In this document: positions 34,323 through 43,628 of the stretch, piece after piece
Numbering within the stretch: position 1 is the stretch's first letter
How the letters are laid out: each line of letters opens with the position of its first letter
Position numbers and translations under genes: made by a program
Origin: Paractinoplanes rishiriensis
GTDB lineage: Bacteria; Actinomycetota; Actinomycetes; Mycobacteriales; Micromonosporaceae
Direction: 5' to 3'
NCBI RefSeq assembly: GCF_016862375.1
Contig: NZ_BOMV01000023.1
Coordinates: 1 to 64,000, forward strand
DNA: 64,000 nucleotides
The notes under the pieces: model-generated
What the model was told of the DNA's origin: nothing
The model's input: the letters and a program-made list of their open reading frames with translations, nothing else
The model's database searches: none

Positions 34323-35153
34323 ATGGGGTCGCGAGTCGTGGTGGGCGTCGACGGATCCGAACAGGCACTGGCCGCCGTGCGCGCCGCCGCGGTGGCGGCC
34401 GGTCGCCGCGGCGTGCCGCTGCACGTCGTACACGCCTTCATTTGGCCTTATCTGCACGTCAACGTCGGGCCGGTCGACCGCGACATGCCGGAAACCGGGC
34501 TGCGGCACCATGCCGAGGACCTGCTGGCCGAGGCCGTGGCGGAGGCCGGGAAGGCGGCACCGGAGGTAGCGGTCACCACGGCACTGATCGACGGGGTGGC
34601 GGCGCCCGTCCTGCTGGCCGAAGCCCTCGGTGCCGCGCTGCTGGTGCTCGGCGACCGTGGTCTCGGCGGCGTCAGCGGCCTGATCGTCGGGTCGGTCGCC
34701 GTGCACGCGGTCGCGCACGCCGATTGCCCCGTCCTGATCGTCCGCGGCGCCGAGGCGGCAGGCGGCCCGGTCGTCGTGGGCGCCGACGGGTCCGAGTGCA
34801 CCATGGCCCTGGCCGCCGAGGAAAGCACCCTTCGCCGGACCGACCTGGTCGCGGTTCTCGCCTGGCAGGACTCGGAGTCCGCGGCGCGCCACCGGCTCGG
34901 CGCATATCTGGCCGGCTGGCCGGAGCGACACCCCGGCGTGGTGCTCCGGCCGGAACTCGTCCGCGGAAACCCGAAACACGTCCTGATCGAACGGTCGCGG
35001 ACGGCCCAGCTCGTCGTGCTGGGAGCGCGCGGCCGGGACACGTTCAAGGGCCTGGTGCTCGGCTCGGTCAGTCAGGCACTCGTCTACCACTCGGCGTGCC
35101 CGGTCGCGGTGGTCCGGACTCCGCCCGAAGCCGGCCGCGAACAAGCGCGATGA
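34323..35153 (+). CDS. Tandem universal stress protein (two UspA domains)
   Basis: 276 residues. Two UspA domains: about 1-142 (VVVGVDGSEQALAAVRAA, LLVLGDRGLGGVSGLIVGSV, CPVLIV) and about 145-270 (VVVGADGSECTMALA, VVLGARGRDTFKGLVLGSVS, CPVAVV). Both carry the G-x2-G-x9-GS nucleotide-binding pattern in fairly good form. Such proteins bind ATP and accumulate under hypoxia or starvation. GGAAGGGAG precedes the ATG. Its end overlaps the opposing frameshifted gene at 35068-36037. Confidence 0.9.
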   Translation: MGSRVVVGVDGSEQALAAVRAAAVAAGRRGVPLHVVHAFIWPYLHVNVGPVDRDMPETGLRHHAEDLLAEAVAEAGKAAPEVAVTTALIDGVAAPVLLAEALGAALLVLGDRGLGGVSGLIVGSVAVHAVAHADCPVLIVRGAEAAGGPVVVGADGSECTMALAAEESTLRRTDLVAVLAWQDSESAARHRLGAYLAGWPERHPGVVLRPELVRGNPKHVLIERSRTAQLVVLGARGRDTFKGLVLGSVSQALVYHSACPVAVVRTPPEAGREQAR

Positions 35154-36037
35154 CGGTGTCGGCGGTGCGGCCGAGATGGCTGCGCCCGTCGGGCAGCCGG
35201 GCCGCCGGGCTGATGTAGCTGCGCGGTCCCACGTGGGTGGCCGGGTCGAGCCGGTGCACGGCGATCTTTCCGGCCCGGCCGGCCCGGTTCCATCCGCTCC
35301 AGCGGACCAGAGGCCACCGTTGCGGGGAAGACCCAGCCGCCGATCCGCTCGATCCGGTCGCCGCCGCTGGTGAGCCGGTCGAGATGCCGGGCGTGGGTGA
35401 TGTCGTTGGCACCGTTGTGGAAGCCGCCGAGGGTGATCAGCCAGAGCGGGCCGCCCAGCCGGGACCAGAGTTCGTCCACCGCGCCGGTGACGAGCTGGGC
35501 GCCGCCGCTGTAGCCGAGCAGCACCACCGGGACACCGCTGCCCGGCCGGTAACCGGCGCGCTGGAGCTGAGTGGCGATCTGCGAGCCGACGGCGCGGTTG
35601 TACAGGGGCCGGTAGCGATGGTCCGCGGCGATGAAGATCTGCATCACGTTGTGCAGGAAGAGCAACAGCCCGAGGTGGCGGCGCCACCACCGCCACACCG
35701 GACGGTCGGCAAGCGGATCGGCCAGCGGCGAGTACGGCAGCACCTGGCCCAGGACCCGGAGTTCCGGTGCACCGTCGATCAGCGCCCGGACCAGTTGGCC
35801 GCCGTCCCGGGTGTCGCGGAACCGGCGCTTGCCGATGCCGTCCAGGTAGACCAGGTAGGCATCCGGCGGGCGGTCCGGGCCGGCGCCCCTGGCGTACGGC
35901 ATACCGGCCGGAAGGTCCGCACCGGAGGTCCGCCAGCCGGCCGTCCAGGCCAACAACTCGTAGCGGGCCAGCAGCGCCTCCACCAGCAGGACCGGCCCGA
36001 GCACACCGAGCAGCAGGACAAGCGTGAAGTCGGTCAT
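35068..36037 (-). pseudogene. Frameshifted membrane protein with alpha/beta-hydrolase-like core
   Basis: From the ATG at 36037, the frame encodes a membrane segment (TLVLLLGVLGPVLLVEALLA), an enzyme-like core with LLGYSGGAQLVTGAVDEL (nucleophile-elbow type GxSxG) and GGWVFP, then turns to Arg/Pro-rich nonsense. In the next frame, a family-like end QRWPLVRWSGWNRAGRAGKI and HVGPRSYISPAARLPDG continues to a stop at 35068-35070. The two frames join at the run of four G at 35324-35327, one base too many. Overlap with the USP gene is about 86 bases. It is coupled to the upstream membrane protein. Confidence 0.7.
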
Positions 36038-36519
36038 GGCGTGACCTCCGGAACCGGCCGGCCGAGACGGGCGACCAGCCGCCGGACCGACTCGACCGCC
36101 ACCGCGAGACCGAGCCCGGCCGTTGCGACGCAGCCGGCGGCAACCCACCACCCGAGCCCGGCCGACGCGGCGAGCGCGTCGGCGAGGCCGGTGCCGACGC
36201 CCGCCAGGAGCAGGGCATGCAGTGCCGGACCCAGCAGCGGAAACGCGAGCACGGCGGCCAGCAGCAGCGGGGCGGCCAACGCCGGCGACCAGAACAGCGG
36301 GTCCGCGCCGGTGGCCTCGGGCCACCTCAGCCCGGCCAGGGTCCACGCGGCCAGCGGCCAGACGGCGAACACCGCGCCGTCGACCACGGCACCGAGCAGC
36401 AGCAGTCCGGACGCCGTGCGGCGGGTCGCACCGGACCGCCGGGCCACCACGGGCAGGACCCGCCCGATCGCCTCGGACAGCCCGGCGAGCAGGAGCAGCA
36501 CGGCGACAGCGGGCGACAT
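36034..36519 (-). CDS. Small four-helix membrane protein
   Basis: 161 residues with four hydrophobic segments beginning MSPAVAVLLLLAGLSEAIGR, and PVVARRSG after the first. No family recognised. It starts 4 bases after the glycosyltransferase stop and its own stop overlaps the start of the next gene (ATGA), so the three genes form an operon. It may support export or membrane placement of the glycosylated product. Confidence 0.65.
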   Translation of the reverse strand: MSPAVAVLLLLAGLSEAIGRVLPVVARRSGATRRTASGLLLLGAVVDGAVFAVWPLAAWTLAGLRWPEATGADPLFWSPALAAPLLLAAVLAFPLLGPALHALLLAGVGTGLADALAASAGLGWWVAAGCVATAGLGLAVAVESVRRLVARLGRPVPEVTP

Positions 36520-36523
36520 CGCG

Positions 36524-37738
36524 TCAGCCCTCCGACGGCTGGCGGACGGCCGCGGTGCTGGTGCCGGTCCGCAGGTAGTGCTCGAGTTCGTCGGCGGCCC
36601 GCCGGTAGCCGCCGGCCTGCCGCTGAGCGGCCCGCAACGTGGTCGCGGCGGCCCGAAATCCGGGCTCGTCGAGCAACCGCCGGGCGAGCGCGCGAACCAC
36701 GTCCACGCCGGCCTCCCGGGGATGCAGCGACAGCCCGGCACCCAGCGCGGCCACCCGGGCGGCGACCAGCGGCTGCTCGGCGCCCTGCGGCACGACCAGC
36801 ATCGGGACGCCGGCGTACAGGGCCTCGTTGACACTGTTCATGCCGCCGTGCGTGACGAAGAGCGCGGCGCGGGCCAACACCTCGGGCTGCGGTACCGAGC
36901 GGCGGGCCAGCACGTTGTCCGGCAGCGGGCCGAGGGCGGCCGGATCGGTCCGTCCGGTGGCGACGACCACCGTGCCGCCCAGCGGCGCCAGGGCGGTGGC
37001 GAGCGTCGTCAGCAACCGGGGCCCCGCGTTGAACACGGTGCCCAGGGAGGCGTACAGCACCGGGTCTTGCAGCCGCTCGGCTGGGAACGACCGGTCGGCC
37101 GGGCGGGCGCCGATGCTCGGGCCGACGAACCGGTAGGACCGGTCGAGGCTCGCGGCGCCGACCTGGAACGCCCGGGAGGTGTAGACGAGATTGAGCGGCT
37201 GCCGGATGTTGCCGAGGTCGACCAGGGGCACCCCACGCGTGTCGAAGCGGCGGGACAGCTGCCGCCGCGGGCGCAGATAGCCCGGGATGCTGCCGGGCCG
37301 CGCCCCTGCGTCGGCCAGCAACCTCCACGAGACTCGAGTGGGGCTCGGCACCTGCCGGTTGAAGGCGAAGGTGGTGTACGAGGACACCGCCGGCACACCG
37401 AGTTCCCGGGCCGCGACCGCGCCCCACACGCAGGCCGAGTCGTGGACGATCAGGTCCGGCCGCACGGTACGCAGCTCGGCGAGCACGGCGGGAACCAGGC
37501 CGACGGCGGTACGGGCCAGCCCGGCCAGCAGGACGGGCGGGGTCGGTGTGTCCGGCAGCGGCTGGTCGCCACCGGGATACCGGTAGACGGTCGCGCCGGT
37601 GGCCGCGATCTCGGTGCCGAACGCCGGCGCCGTGTGGTAGGTCACGGTGTGCCCGCGACGGACGAGTTCGGCCACCACCGGCAGCGTCGGGTTGACGCGC
37701 CCGTGCATGCCGATGTTGAGGAACGCGACAGTACTCAC
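36524..37738 (-). CDS. GT1 (macrolide/UGT-type) glycosyltransferase
   Basis: About 404 residues with the GT-B fold. The N-terminal acceptor domain begins STVAFLNIGMHGRVNPTLPVV with the family's GHxNP-like block. The C-terminal donor domain holds LYASLGTVF, VPQPEVLARAALFVTHGGMNSVNEAL (the HGG nucleotide-sugar motif) and VPQGAEQPLVAARV. Members glycosylate macrolides, flavonoids or lipids; acceptor unknown. The GTG at 37738 is preferred over an upstream TTG because GGGAAGG lies nearby. It leads a three-gene operon. Confidence 0.85.
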   Translation of the reverse strand: MSTVAFLNIGMHGRVNPTLPVVAELVRRGHTVTYHTAPAFGTEIAATGATVYRYPGGDQPLPDTPTPPVLLAGLARTAVGLVPAVLAELRTVRPDLIVHDSACVWGAVAARELGVPAVSSYTTFAFNRQVPSPTRVSWRLLADAGARPGSIPGYLRPRRQLSRRFDTRGVPLVDLGNIRQPLNLVYTSRAFQVGAASLDRSYRFVGPSIGARPADRSFPAERLQDPVLYASLGTVFNAGPRLLTTLATALAPLGGTVVVATGRTDPAALGPLPDNVLARRSVPQPEVLARAALFVTHGGMNSVNEALYAGVPMLVVPQGAEQPLVAARVAALGAGLSLHPREAGVDVVRALARRLLDEPGFRAAATTLRAAQRQAGGYRRAADELEHYLRTGTSTAAVRQPSEG

Positions 37739-37811
37739 CCTCTGGCCCACCTTCCCGCCGGTCGGATCTCCTGCCAACTTGACCGGGTGGCGGGCGGCTC
37801 TGTGACAGTCG

Positions 37812-40541
37812 TCAGCCGGAGTCCGGCGGGCGCAACTGCCGGCGGGACGTGATGCCGAGCTTGGTGAACACCTTGCGCAGGTGCCACTCGACGGTGTGCG
37901 GGCTGAGGAAGAGCTGGGCGCCGATCTCCGCGTTGGTCAGGCCGGTGCCGGCCAGCCGGGCGATGTGTGCCTCCTGGACGGTCAGCGAGTCACTGGCCCG
38001 GCCGGCGCGCTCGGCGACCGGCTCGCCGGCGGCGGCCAGCTCGCGGCGGGCGCGGTCCGCGAACGCGTCGGCGCCGGTCGCCACCAGCAGGTCGTACGCG
38101 GTGCGGAGCTCGCCGCGGGCGTCCTGGCGCCGGCCCTCGCGCCGCAGCCACTCGCCGTACAGCAGGTGGGCGCGGGCCAACTCGGTGCGGATCCGGGTGC
38201 GGCCGAGGTGCTCGATCGCCTGCCGGTACCGGGCGTCCGCGGTGCGGCCGGTCGCCACCAGCGCACCGGCCCGGGCCAGCGCACCGAGGGCCCAGTCGGT
38301 CCCGCTGGCGGTCGTCGACGCGCGGAGACGCTGGTAGGCGCCGGTCGCCAGTTCGGGCTGCCCGCTGCGTACGGCCGCCTCGATGAGCTCCGACAGCGCC
38401 CAGTTGACCACGCCGGACTCGACCGGATGTTCGGTGGCCGCCCGGGCCGCCGGCACCGCCTCCCGGTACCGGGACAGGCCGTTCAGCAGCATCGCCTGCG
38501 CCCAGTGGGTGACCGTCGCACCGGTGTTCTCACCGCGGGCCGCCACCTCCGCCATGGTGGCCTCCAACAGCGGGGCGGCGGCCGCCTCGTCACCGCGCCA
38601 AGCGGCCAGCGCGAGCGCGCCGTACGGAGCCAGCGCAGCCCCGGTCGCCTCGGCGATCGCCTGGATCTCCGCGACCGCGGAGGCCGCCGCCGCCTCCTCG
38701 CCGGCGAAGACGTGCACACAGACCAGGGAGTTGAGCGTCAGCGGAAGCGTGCTGAGATCGCCGACCCGGCGGGCGATGCGTACGTGCCGCTCGGTCAGGA
38801 CCGGCCAGCCCTGGTCGTCCCACACGTCGGCGGCGGTGATCGACGCCAGCCACAGCCAGGCCTGGTCGTCCGCGCCGGACGTCTGGTCCGCTCGGAACGC
38901 CCGGATGGCCTCATTCACCAGCGGCATGGCGGCGTGATACCCGTCGGTGCGGGCCACCGCGATGCTGTCCAGCAGGAGGTCGCCGGGCCGTAGCCGGGCC
39001 GGTTTCGGCGCCGCCCGGATCGCCCGGGCCAGTTCCGGCACGCCGGAGCCGGTCAGCACGGCGGCACCCATCGCATCCCGGTACGTGTCCCGGGCCAGCC
39101 CCGCGTCCAGCGGTTCGAGGCGCCGGGCGGCGTCGAGGAGCAGGCGCGGGGCGGCCATGTCACCGGCGGCGAAGGCGACCCGGGCCCGCATCAGGTTGAC
39201 CCGGGTCTGGTGCAACTCGCCGGCCGGTCCTTCGTCGGCCGTCAGCAGCAGCTTCAGCGCGATCTCGAAGGCGCCGCAGCGCAGTTCGGCCTCGGCGGCG
39301 ACCAGGGCGCGGACCGCCCGGGTCGCCGGGTCGGGGGTCAGCTCGGTCGCGCACCGCAGGAACTCCGCCGCGGCCGCGATCCCGCCGCGACGCTGGGCCC
39401 GCTCGGCGGAGGCGACGAGTTCGGCGGCGACCTCCTCGTCGGTGTCGTCCGCGGCGTGCGCGCGGTGCCAGGCGCGCCGGTCCGGGTCGGCCGCCGGGTC
39501 GGTGGCGTCGGCGAGGGCGCGGTGCACGTCACGGCGGTCCGCGATCGGCGCCGCCCGGTAGATCGCGGTCCGCACCAGCGGATGCCGGAACCGGACCCGG
39601 GAACCCAGCTGAATCAGCCCGGCCTGCTCGGCCGGCCCGGCGGCGCCCATCGGCAGCTCCAGCAGCCGGGCCGCACGCCGCAGCAGCATCGGGTCGCCGA
39701 GCGGCTCGGCCGCCGCGGTCAGCAGCACCTTCCGGGTCAGCGCCGGCAGCGACTCCATCCGCTGGGCGAAACTGCGTTCGATCTTGCTGGCCAGCGGCTG
39801 GGCATCCGGCCGGCCGAACCCGCCGGCCATCTCCGCCGCGGTCCGTCCCCGTGGCAGCTCCAACAGGGCCAGCGGGTTGCCGCGCGTCTCGGCCACGATC
39901 CGGTCGCGTACCTGCTCGTCGAGCCGGCCCGGAACGGCCGAGTCCAGCAGCGCCCGGGCGTCGTCGTCGGGCAGTCCACCGATGCTCAGCTCGGGCAGGC
40001 CACGCCAGGCCGGTCCGGTGGCCGGCTCGCGGATCGCGAACACCACGCCGACCCGCTCGGCGAGCAGGCGCCGGGCGACGAAGGTCAGGGTCTGCACCGA
40101 CGTCTGGTCGAGCCACTGTGCATCGTCGACCAGGCACAGCAGCGGCTTGCCCTCCGACACGAGGGCCAGCAGGCCCAGCACCGCCACGCCGAGCAGGAAC
40201 CGGTCCGGCGGGGTGCCGGCGCGGTGGCCGAACGCGACCGCCAGCGCCTCGCCCTGCGGGCCGGGCAACCGGTCGCGCAGGTCCAGCATCGGCGCGCACA
40301 ACTGGTGCAGGCCCGCGAACGGCAGCTCCATCTCGGACTCGACACCGGCCACCCGCGCGACCCGGTAGCCCGCCGGCCGTCCGGCCAGGTAATCGAGCAG
40401 GGCCGACTTACCCACGCCCGCCTCACCGCGGATCAGCAACACCTGTCCCCGGCCGGAACGCACGTCCCCGACCATCCGGTCGAGGATCGCGCATTCCCTG
40501 CGCCGGCCACGGAACTCGCGCGCCGCAGCACCGCTCGTCAT
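37812..40541 (-). CDS. LAL-type LuxR family transcriptional regulator
   Basis: 909 residues. An N-terminal AAA/AfsR-like ATPase has Walker A GEAGVGKSALLDYL (about 40-46) and Walker B LLCLVDDAQWL (about 135). A long alpha-helical TPR-like middle follows, and the C-terminus is a LuxR helix-turn-helix (DSLTVQEAHIARLAGTGLTN, SPHTVEWHLRKVFTKLG). Such large regulators often control secondary metabolite or carbon genes. It lies directly upstream of the glycosyltransferase operon in the same direction, which makes that operon a candidate target. Confidence 0.9.
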   Translation of the reverse strand: MTSGAAAREFRGRRRECAILDRMVGDVRSGRGQVLLIRGEAGVGKSALLDYLAGRPAGYRVARVAGVESEMELPFAGLHQLCAPMLDLRDRLPGPQGEALAVAFGHRAGTPPDRFLLGVAVLGLLALVSEGKPLLCLVDDAQWLDQTSVQTLTFVARRLLAERVGVVFAIREPATGPAWRGLPELSIGGLPDDDARALLDSAVPGRLDEQVRDRIVAETRGNPLALLELPRGRTAAEMAGGFGRPDAQPLASKIERSFAQRMESLPALTRKVLLTAAAEPLGDPMLLRRAARLLELPMGAAGPAEQAGLIQLGSRVRFRHPLVRTAIYRAAPIADRRDVHRALADATDPAADPDRRAWHRAHAADDTDEEVAAELVASAERAQRRGGIAAAAEFLRCATELTPDPATRAVRALVAAEAELRCGAFEIALKLLLTADEGPAGELHQTRVNLMRARVAFAAGDMAAPRLLLDAARRLEPLDAGLARDTYRDAMGAAVLTGSGVPELARAIRAAPKPARLRPGDLLLDSIAVARTDGYHAAMPLVNEAIRAFRADQTSGADDQAWLWLASITAADVWDDQGWPVLTERHVRIARRVGDLSTLPLTLNSLVCVHVFAGEEAAAASAVAEIQAIAEATGAALAPYGALALAAWRGDEAAAAPLLEATMAEVAARGENTGATVTHWAQAMLLNGLSRYREAVPAARAATEHPVESGVVNWALSELIEAAVRSGQPELATGAYQRLRASTTASGTDWALGALARAGALVATGRTADARYRQAIEHLGRTRIRTELARAHLLYGEWLRREGRRQDARGELRTAYDLLVATGADAFADRARRELAAAGEPVAERAGRASDSLTVQEAHIARLAGTGLTNAEIGAQLFLSPHTVEWHLRKVFTKLGITSRRQLRPPDSG

Positions 40542-40582
40542 GGCTCAGCCCCCCGGATTCGAGGCTAAAGCCGTTCACCGGA

Positions 40583-41104
40583 TCACGGTAGGGGCGACCC
40601 GGTTGCCGGGAATGCCGCGATCCGGATCCGGGCCCGCCGCACCAGTTGTCGCGCGTTGGCGGCCCGGATCTGGAGCCGCTCGGCGATTTCCTGGTACGGG
40701 TACCCGAAGCCGACCCGCAGCGCGAAGGCGGCCCGTTCCGCCGCCGGCAGGCGTTCGCGCAGCAGGCGGGCGGCCTGCTCGCGGAGCGCGGCGCGTTCGG
40801 CGTGTGCGGCCGGCCCGGCGTCGCCGTGCGCGACCTCGTCCAGCAGCCAGGCGTCGACCGAGGTCTCGTGCCGGCGCCACGCGGACTGGATGACGTTGAT
40901 GGCCAGCCGGGTGGTCACGGTCGCCAGGAAGGCCTCGGCGTTGCGCACCGCCGCGCGGTCCGCGCGCTGCCAGCGGAGCCAGACCTCCTGCAGGATGTCC
41001 TCGGCCTCGTCCACGTTGCGGACGATCCGGTAGGCGATGGCGAACAGGCGTCGCCGGGTGCGAACGAAGCGGTCCAGGTCGTCCTCGGCGTGGAGCGTCA
41101 CCAC
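40583..41104 (-). CDS. ECF-type sigma factor (SigJ-like, without C-terminal domain)
   Basis: 173 residues with region 2 (RRRLFAIAYRIVRNVDEAED, ILQEVWLRWQRAD) and region 4 (PAAERAAFALRVGFGYPYQE, IAERLQIRAANARQLVRRAR). The region 4 pattern is that of SigJ/ECF41-like factors. Those usually have a SnoaL-like extension of about 110 residues, which is absent here, so this may be a stand-alone or truncated form. No anti-sigma gene is adjacent. GTG start at 41104. Confidence 0.82.
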   Translation of the reverse strand: MVTLHAEDDLDRFVRTRRRLFAIAYRIVRNVDEAEDILQEVWLRWQRADRAAVRNAEAFLATVTTRLAINVIQSAWRRHETSVDAWLLDEVAHGDAGPAAHAERAALREQAARLLRERLPAAERAAFALRVGFGYPYQEIAERLQIRAANARQLVRRARIRIAAFPATGSPLP

Positions 41105-41203
41105 CTCACCGTCGCCCGCGGCAGGCGCCGGCCGCGCCCCGGTGGTCCGTGGTGCCGGCCGTGGTTGACCCCGTGGCCGCCCGTGGCTGGGCCAGGAGCG
41201 GCG

Positions 41204-41590
41204 CTAGGAGCGGCGCTCCCGCCAGCCGGCCACCACCGCGTCGGCGTCGCGCGGCGCGAGCACCACCGGCGGCCCGTCCAGCAGGCCGACCCGGGCCTTG
41301 CCGAGCCGCTCGTTCAGCTCGGCCACGTGCGCGCGCACCTCGGCCTCGGTGCGCAGCCGGTCCACCTTGGACTCCAGGTCCTCGACGTCGCGGCGCAGGG
41401 TCAGCGTCGGCGGGATCACGCCGCTGGTGGCGCCCTCCCGGTGCAGCCAGTCCTTGACCCACCAGTCGTCCGCGTACTCCTGACCGTGGTCGGACAGCGG
41501 CTCACCGGTGCCCTTCAGGTTTTCGAACTCGCCGCGCTCGGTGGCCTCGCGCAGCTGCCGGTCGATCGACGACTCGTACCAGTGAGGCAT
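41204..41590 (-). CDS. DUF1992 domain protein
   Basis: 128 residues. Begins MPHWYESSIDRQLREATERGEFENLKGTG, then LSDHGQEYADDWWVKDWLHREG, the signature of DUF1992 (DnaJ-like C28 conserved domain). The C-terminus is a coiled helix ending in a PPVVLAPRDAD tail. Function unknown; some are peripheral to protein-folding complexes. It follows the TetR gene by 4 bases, so the two probably form an operon. Confidence 0.8.
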   Translation of the reverse strand: MPHWYESSIDRQLREATERGEFENLKGTGEPLSDHGQEYADDWWVKDWLHREGATSGVIPPTLTLRRDVEDLESKVDRLRTEAEVRAHVAELNERLGKARVGLLDGPPVVLAPRDADAVVAGWRERRS

Positions 41591-41594
41591 GTTC

Positions 41595-42317
41595 CTATTC
41601 TATTTCGCGGCTGCGTTCCAGGCCGTCCAGCACGCGGCGCAGGCCCCACAGGTACTGCTCGGTGCCCACCCAGGTGGCCATCACGCCGGCGGCCGCGGCG
41701 GCGCGCGGGAAGCGTTCGCCGGGCACCCGGCCCAGCGTGGTGCGGCGGGCGGTGATGCGTTCGGCCTCCGGGGGCAGGGCGGCGGCCCGCGGTGCGTCGG
41801 CCACCTCGAGCGCGATCGCACCAAGAACATAAACCATGACCAGGTACGCTCCGCGCGCCGCGACCGCCGGTTCGAGGCCGCCCGCGGCCATCAGGTCGAG
41901 CAGCCGCTCGCCGAGGAACAGTGCGTTCGGCCCCTCCATCGGCCCGCCGACCAGCAGCGGGACCACGCCGGGGTGGGCCACCAGCCGGCGGCGCAGGTCG
42001 AGCGCCAGCAGTTCGACGCCGACCCGCCAGTCGCCGCGGCCGGCCGCCTCGGCCGCACCCGGTCCGGCCTCGGCCCGGCTGGCCACCGCAGTGGCGTGGT
42101 CGACCTCGCCGAGCAGCCGCTCGACCAGAGCGCGCTCGACCGCGGCCTTGTCCGGGAAGTAGGTGTAGACGGCGTTCGGCGCCACCCCGACCGCAGCCGC
42201 GATGCGCCGGATCGATGCGGCCTCGGCGCCGCCCGCGTCGACCAGGGCCAGGGCGGCATCGAGGATCTCCTCCTCGGTGAGCGCCCGCCGCGGCCCGGGT
42301 CTCTGCCTCTGCTGCAC
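41595..42317 (-). CDS. TetR/AcrR family transcriptional regulator
   Basis: About 240 residues. N-terminal helix-turn-helix at about 15-60 (LTEEEILDAALALVDAGGAE, IRRIAAAVGVAPNAVYTYF) followed by a TetR_C helical domain. The GTG at 42317 has GGGAGGG 7 bases upstream, whereas a start at 42350 has no ribosome site. The gene is coupled to the DUF1992 gene. It probably represses itself; no palindrome was clearly recognised. Confidence 0.85.
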   Translation of the reverse strand: MQQRQRPGPRRALTEEEILDAALALVDAGGAEAASIRRIAAAVGVAPNAVYTYFPDKAAVERALVERLLGEVDHATAVASRAEAGPGAAEAAGRGDWRVGVELLALDLRRRLVAHPGVVPLLVGGPMEGPNALFLGERLLDLMAAGGLEPAVAARGAYLVMVYVLGAIALEVADAPRAAALPPEAERITARRTTLGRVPGERFPRAAAAAGVMATWVGTEQYLWGLRRVLDGLERSREIE

Positions 42318-42409
42318 CGGCGCCCTCCCCACAAAGGCGTTCCTGCACACCGTACAACATTGATCACGGCGACCGATTTTTGTCGTACGCCAGGCGTAGG
42401 TTGACAGCC

Positions 42410-42679
42410 ATGTGCCGCAACATTCATCAGCTGCATAACTTCGAGCCGCCGGCCACCTCCGACGAGATCCAGGCCGCGGCCCTGCAATATGTCCGCAAGA
42501 TCGCCGGGTCCACCCGGCCGTCGCGGGCCAACCAGGAGGCGTTCGACCGGGCCGTGGCCGCGGTCGCGGCTGCCACCGCCGACCTGCTGGGCGAGCTGGT
42601 GACCGTCGCGCCGCCCCGCGACCGCGAGGTCGAGGCCGCCAAGGCGCGCGCCCGCGCCGAAAAACGCTACGCGTCCTGA
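42410..42679 (+). CDS. DUF2277 domain protein
   Basis: 89 residues beginning MCRNIHQLHNFEPPATSDEI, the conserved start of DUF2277 proteins, which are small, helical and common in actinomycetes. The second half is alanine-rich with a Lys/Arg C-terminus. Function unknown. It is divergent from the TetR gene with a 92-bp gap. Confidence 0.85.
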   Translation: MCRNIHQLHNFEPPATSDEIQAAALQYVRKIAGSTRPSRANQEAFDRAVAAVAAATADLLGELVTVAPPRDREVEAAKARARAEKRYAS

Positions 42680-42703
42680 GGCCCGCGCCGCCGGAGGAAA
42701 CGG

Positions 42704-42747
42704 ATCGGCCCGGTGGTCCGGGGCTGCCCCCTGACCACCGGGCCGAT
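42704..42747. terminator. Bidirectional hairpin between DUF2277 and YcnI-like genes
   Basis: A perfect 15-bp stem (42704-42718 with 42733-42747) around a 14-base loop lies 24 bases after the DUF2277 stop and 49 bases from the YcnI-like stop on the other strand. It can terminate transcripts from both sides. Confidence 0.75.
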
Positions 42748-42796
42748 GGCGCCCCGGCGCACCCCGCCCGCGCTCGGGGGATGCGCCGCGCGGGCG

Positions 42797-43543
42797 TCAG
42801 CTCTTGGTGGCGTCGACCGGCTCGGACTTCGCCGTGGCGGTCGCGGGTGCGGTGCGGCCGGCGCGCTGGTAGGCGAGCAGCGCCAGCACCAGCGCCGCGA
42901 GGCCGGCTACCAGGCCGGCGATGCCGAGTGCGTTCGAACCGCCGGACTCCTCGGCGGGCGCGGCCTCGGCGGCCGGGGCGGCCGGGGCGGCACCGGGGGC
43001 GGCCGGGGCAGCCGCCAGCTTGAGGACCGGTGCGGGGCTCTCCGGCTCGGTGCCGTCGGTGGTGGGCTCGTCGATCCAGCGCACGACCGTGCCGTCCGAG
43101 TAGGTCTGCAGGGTCTTGAAGACCATCTGCTGCGCGTTCTCGGGCAGCGGGCCCATCGACACGTCGAACTCCTGGAACTGGCCGGGCTTGATGCCGTTGC
43201 CGGCCGACGCGGTCCAGGTGATCTTCGTTACCGCCTCGGTGATCTCCGAGCCGTGTGCCTTGAGCGGGGTGGCCAGCTTGCCCTTGACGGCCTCGACGGT
43301 CCAGCCGGGGGTGGGCTTGACCGACACCGAGGCAACCGGCGCGTCGGCCGGCATGTTCACCTCGATCTTGACGGTCTCGGCGCTGTCCGACTCGTTCGGC
43401 GCGCGGAAGCTCACCTTGGCGTAACCGCCGGGGGCGGCGGTGTTCGGGTTCACGGTCACGTGCGCGGCAGCCGGGCCGGCCAGCGCGAGCGTCAGGCCGC
43501 CGACCAGAGCGGCCAGCACGGCGGTGCGCTTGAGCAGGGACAT
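42797..43543 (-). CDS. YcnI-like exported copper-related protein
   Basis: 248 residues. A signal peptide (about 1-27) ends in AGPAAA, leaving His as the first mature residue (HVTVNPNTAAPGGYAKVSF), the copper site of YcnI/DUF1775 proteins. The Ig-like domain runs to about 170, a Pro/Ala-rich linker follows, and a C-terminal membrane helix (ALGIAGLVAGLAALVLALLAY) anchors it. GGAAGG precedes the ATG. It lies 85 bases downstream of a histidine kinase gene in the same direction, suggesting a copper- or envelope-sensing unit. Confidence 0.85.
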   Translation of the reverse strand: MSLLKRTAVLAALVGGLTLALAGPAAAHVTVNPNTAAPGGYAKVSFRAPNESDSAETVKIEVNMPADAPVASVSVKPTPGWTVEAVKGKLATPLKAHGSEITEAVTKITWTASAGNGIKPGQFQEFDVSMGPLPENAQQMVFKTLQTYSDGTVVRWIDEPTTDGTEPESPAPVLKLAAAPAAPGAAPAAPAAEAAPAEESGGSNALGIAGLVAGLAALVLALLAYQRAGRTAPATATAKSEPVDATKS

Positions 43544-43628
43544 CGGTGTCGATACCTTCCGCGTGTCGAATCGCCCGGTGCCGGGCACGGCTGTTGGTCG
43601 GCGGACGCCGCGGAAAAGTTCCCCGAAA

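Noticed and set aside
40583-41104. Truncated SigJ by frameshift
   Set aside because: No SnoaL-like sequence was seen downstream in any frame, so the short form is accepted as the gene.
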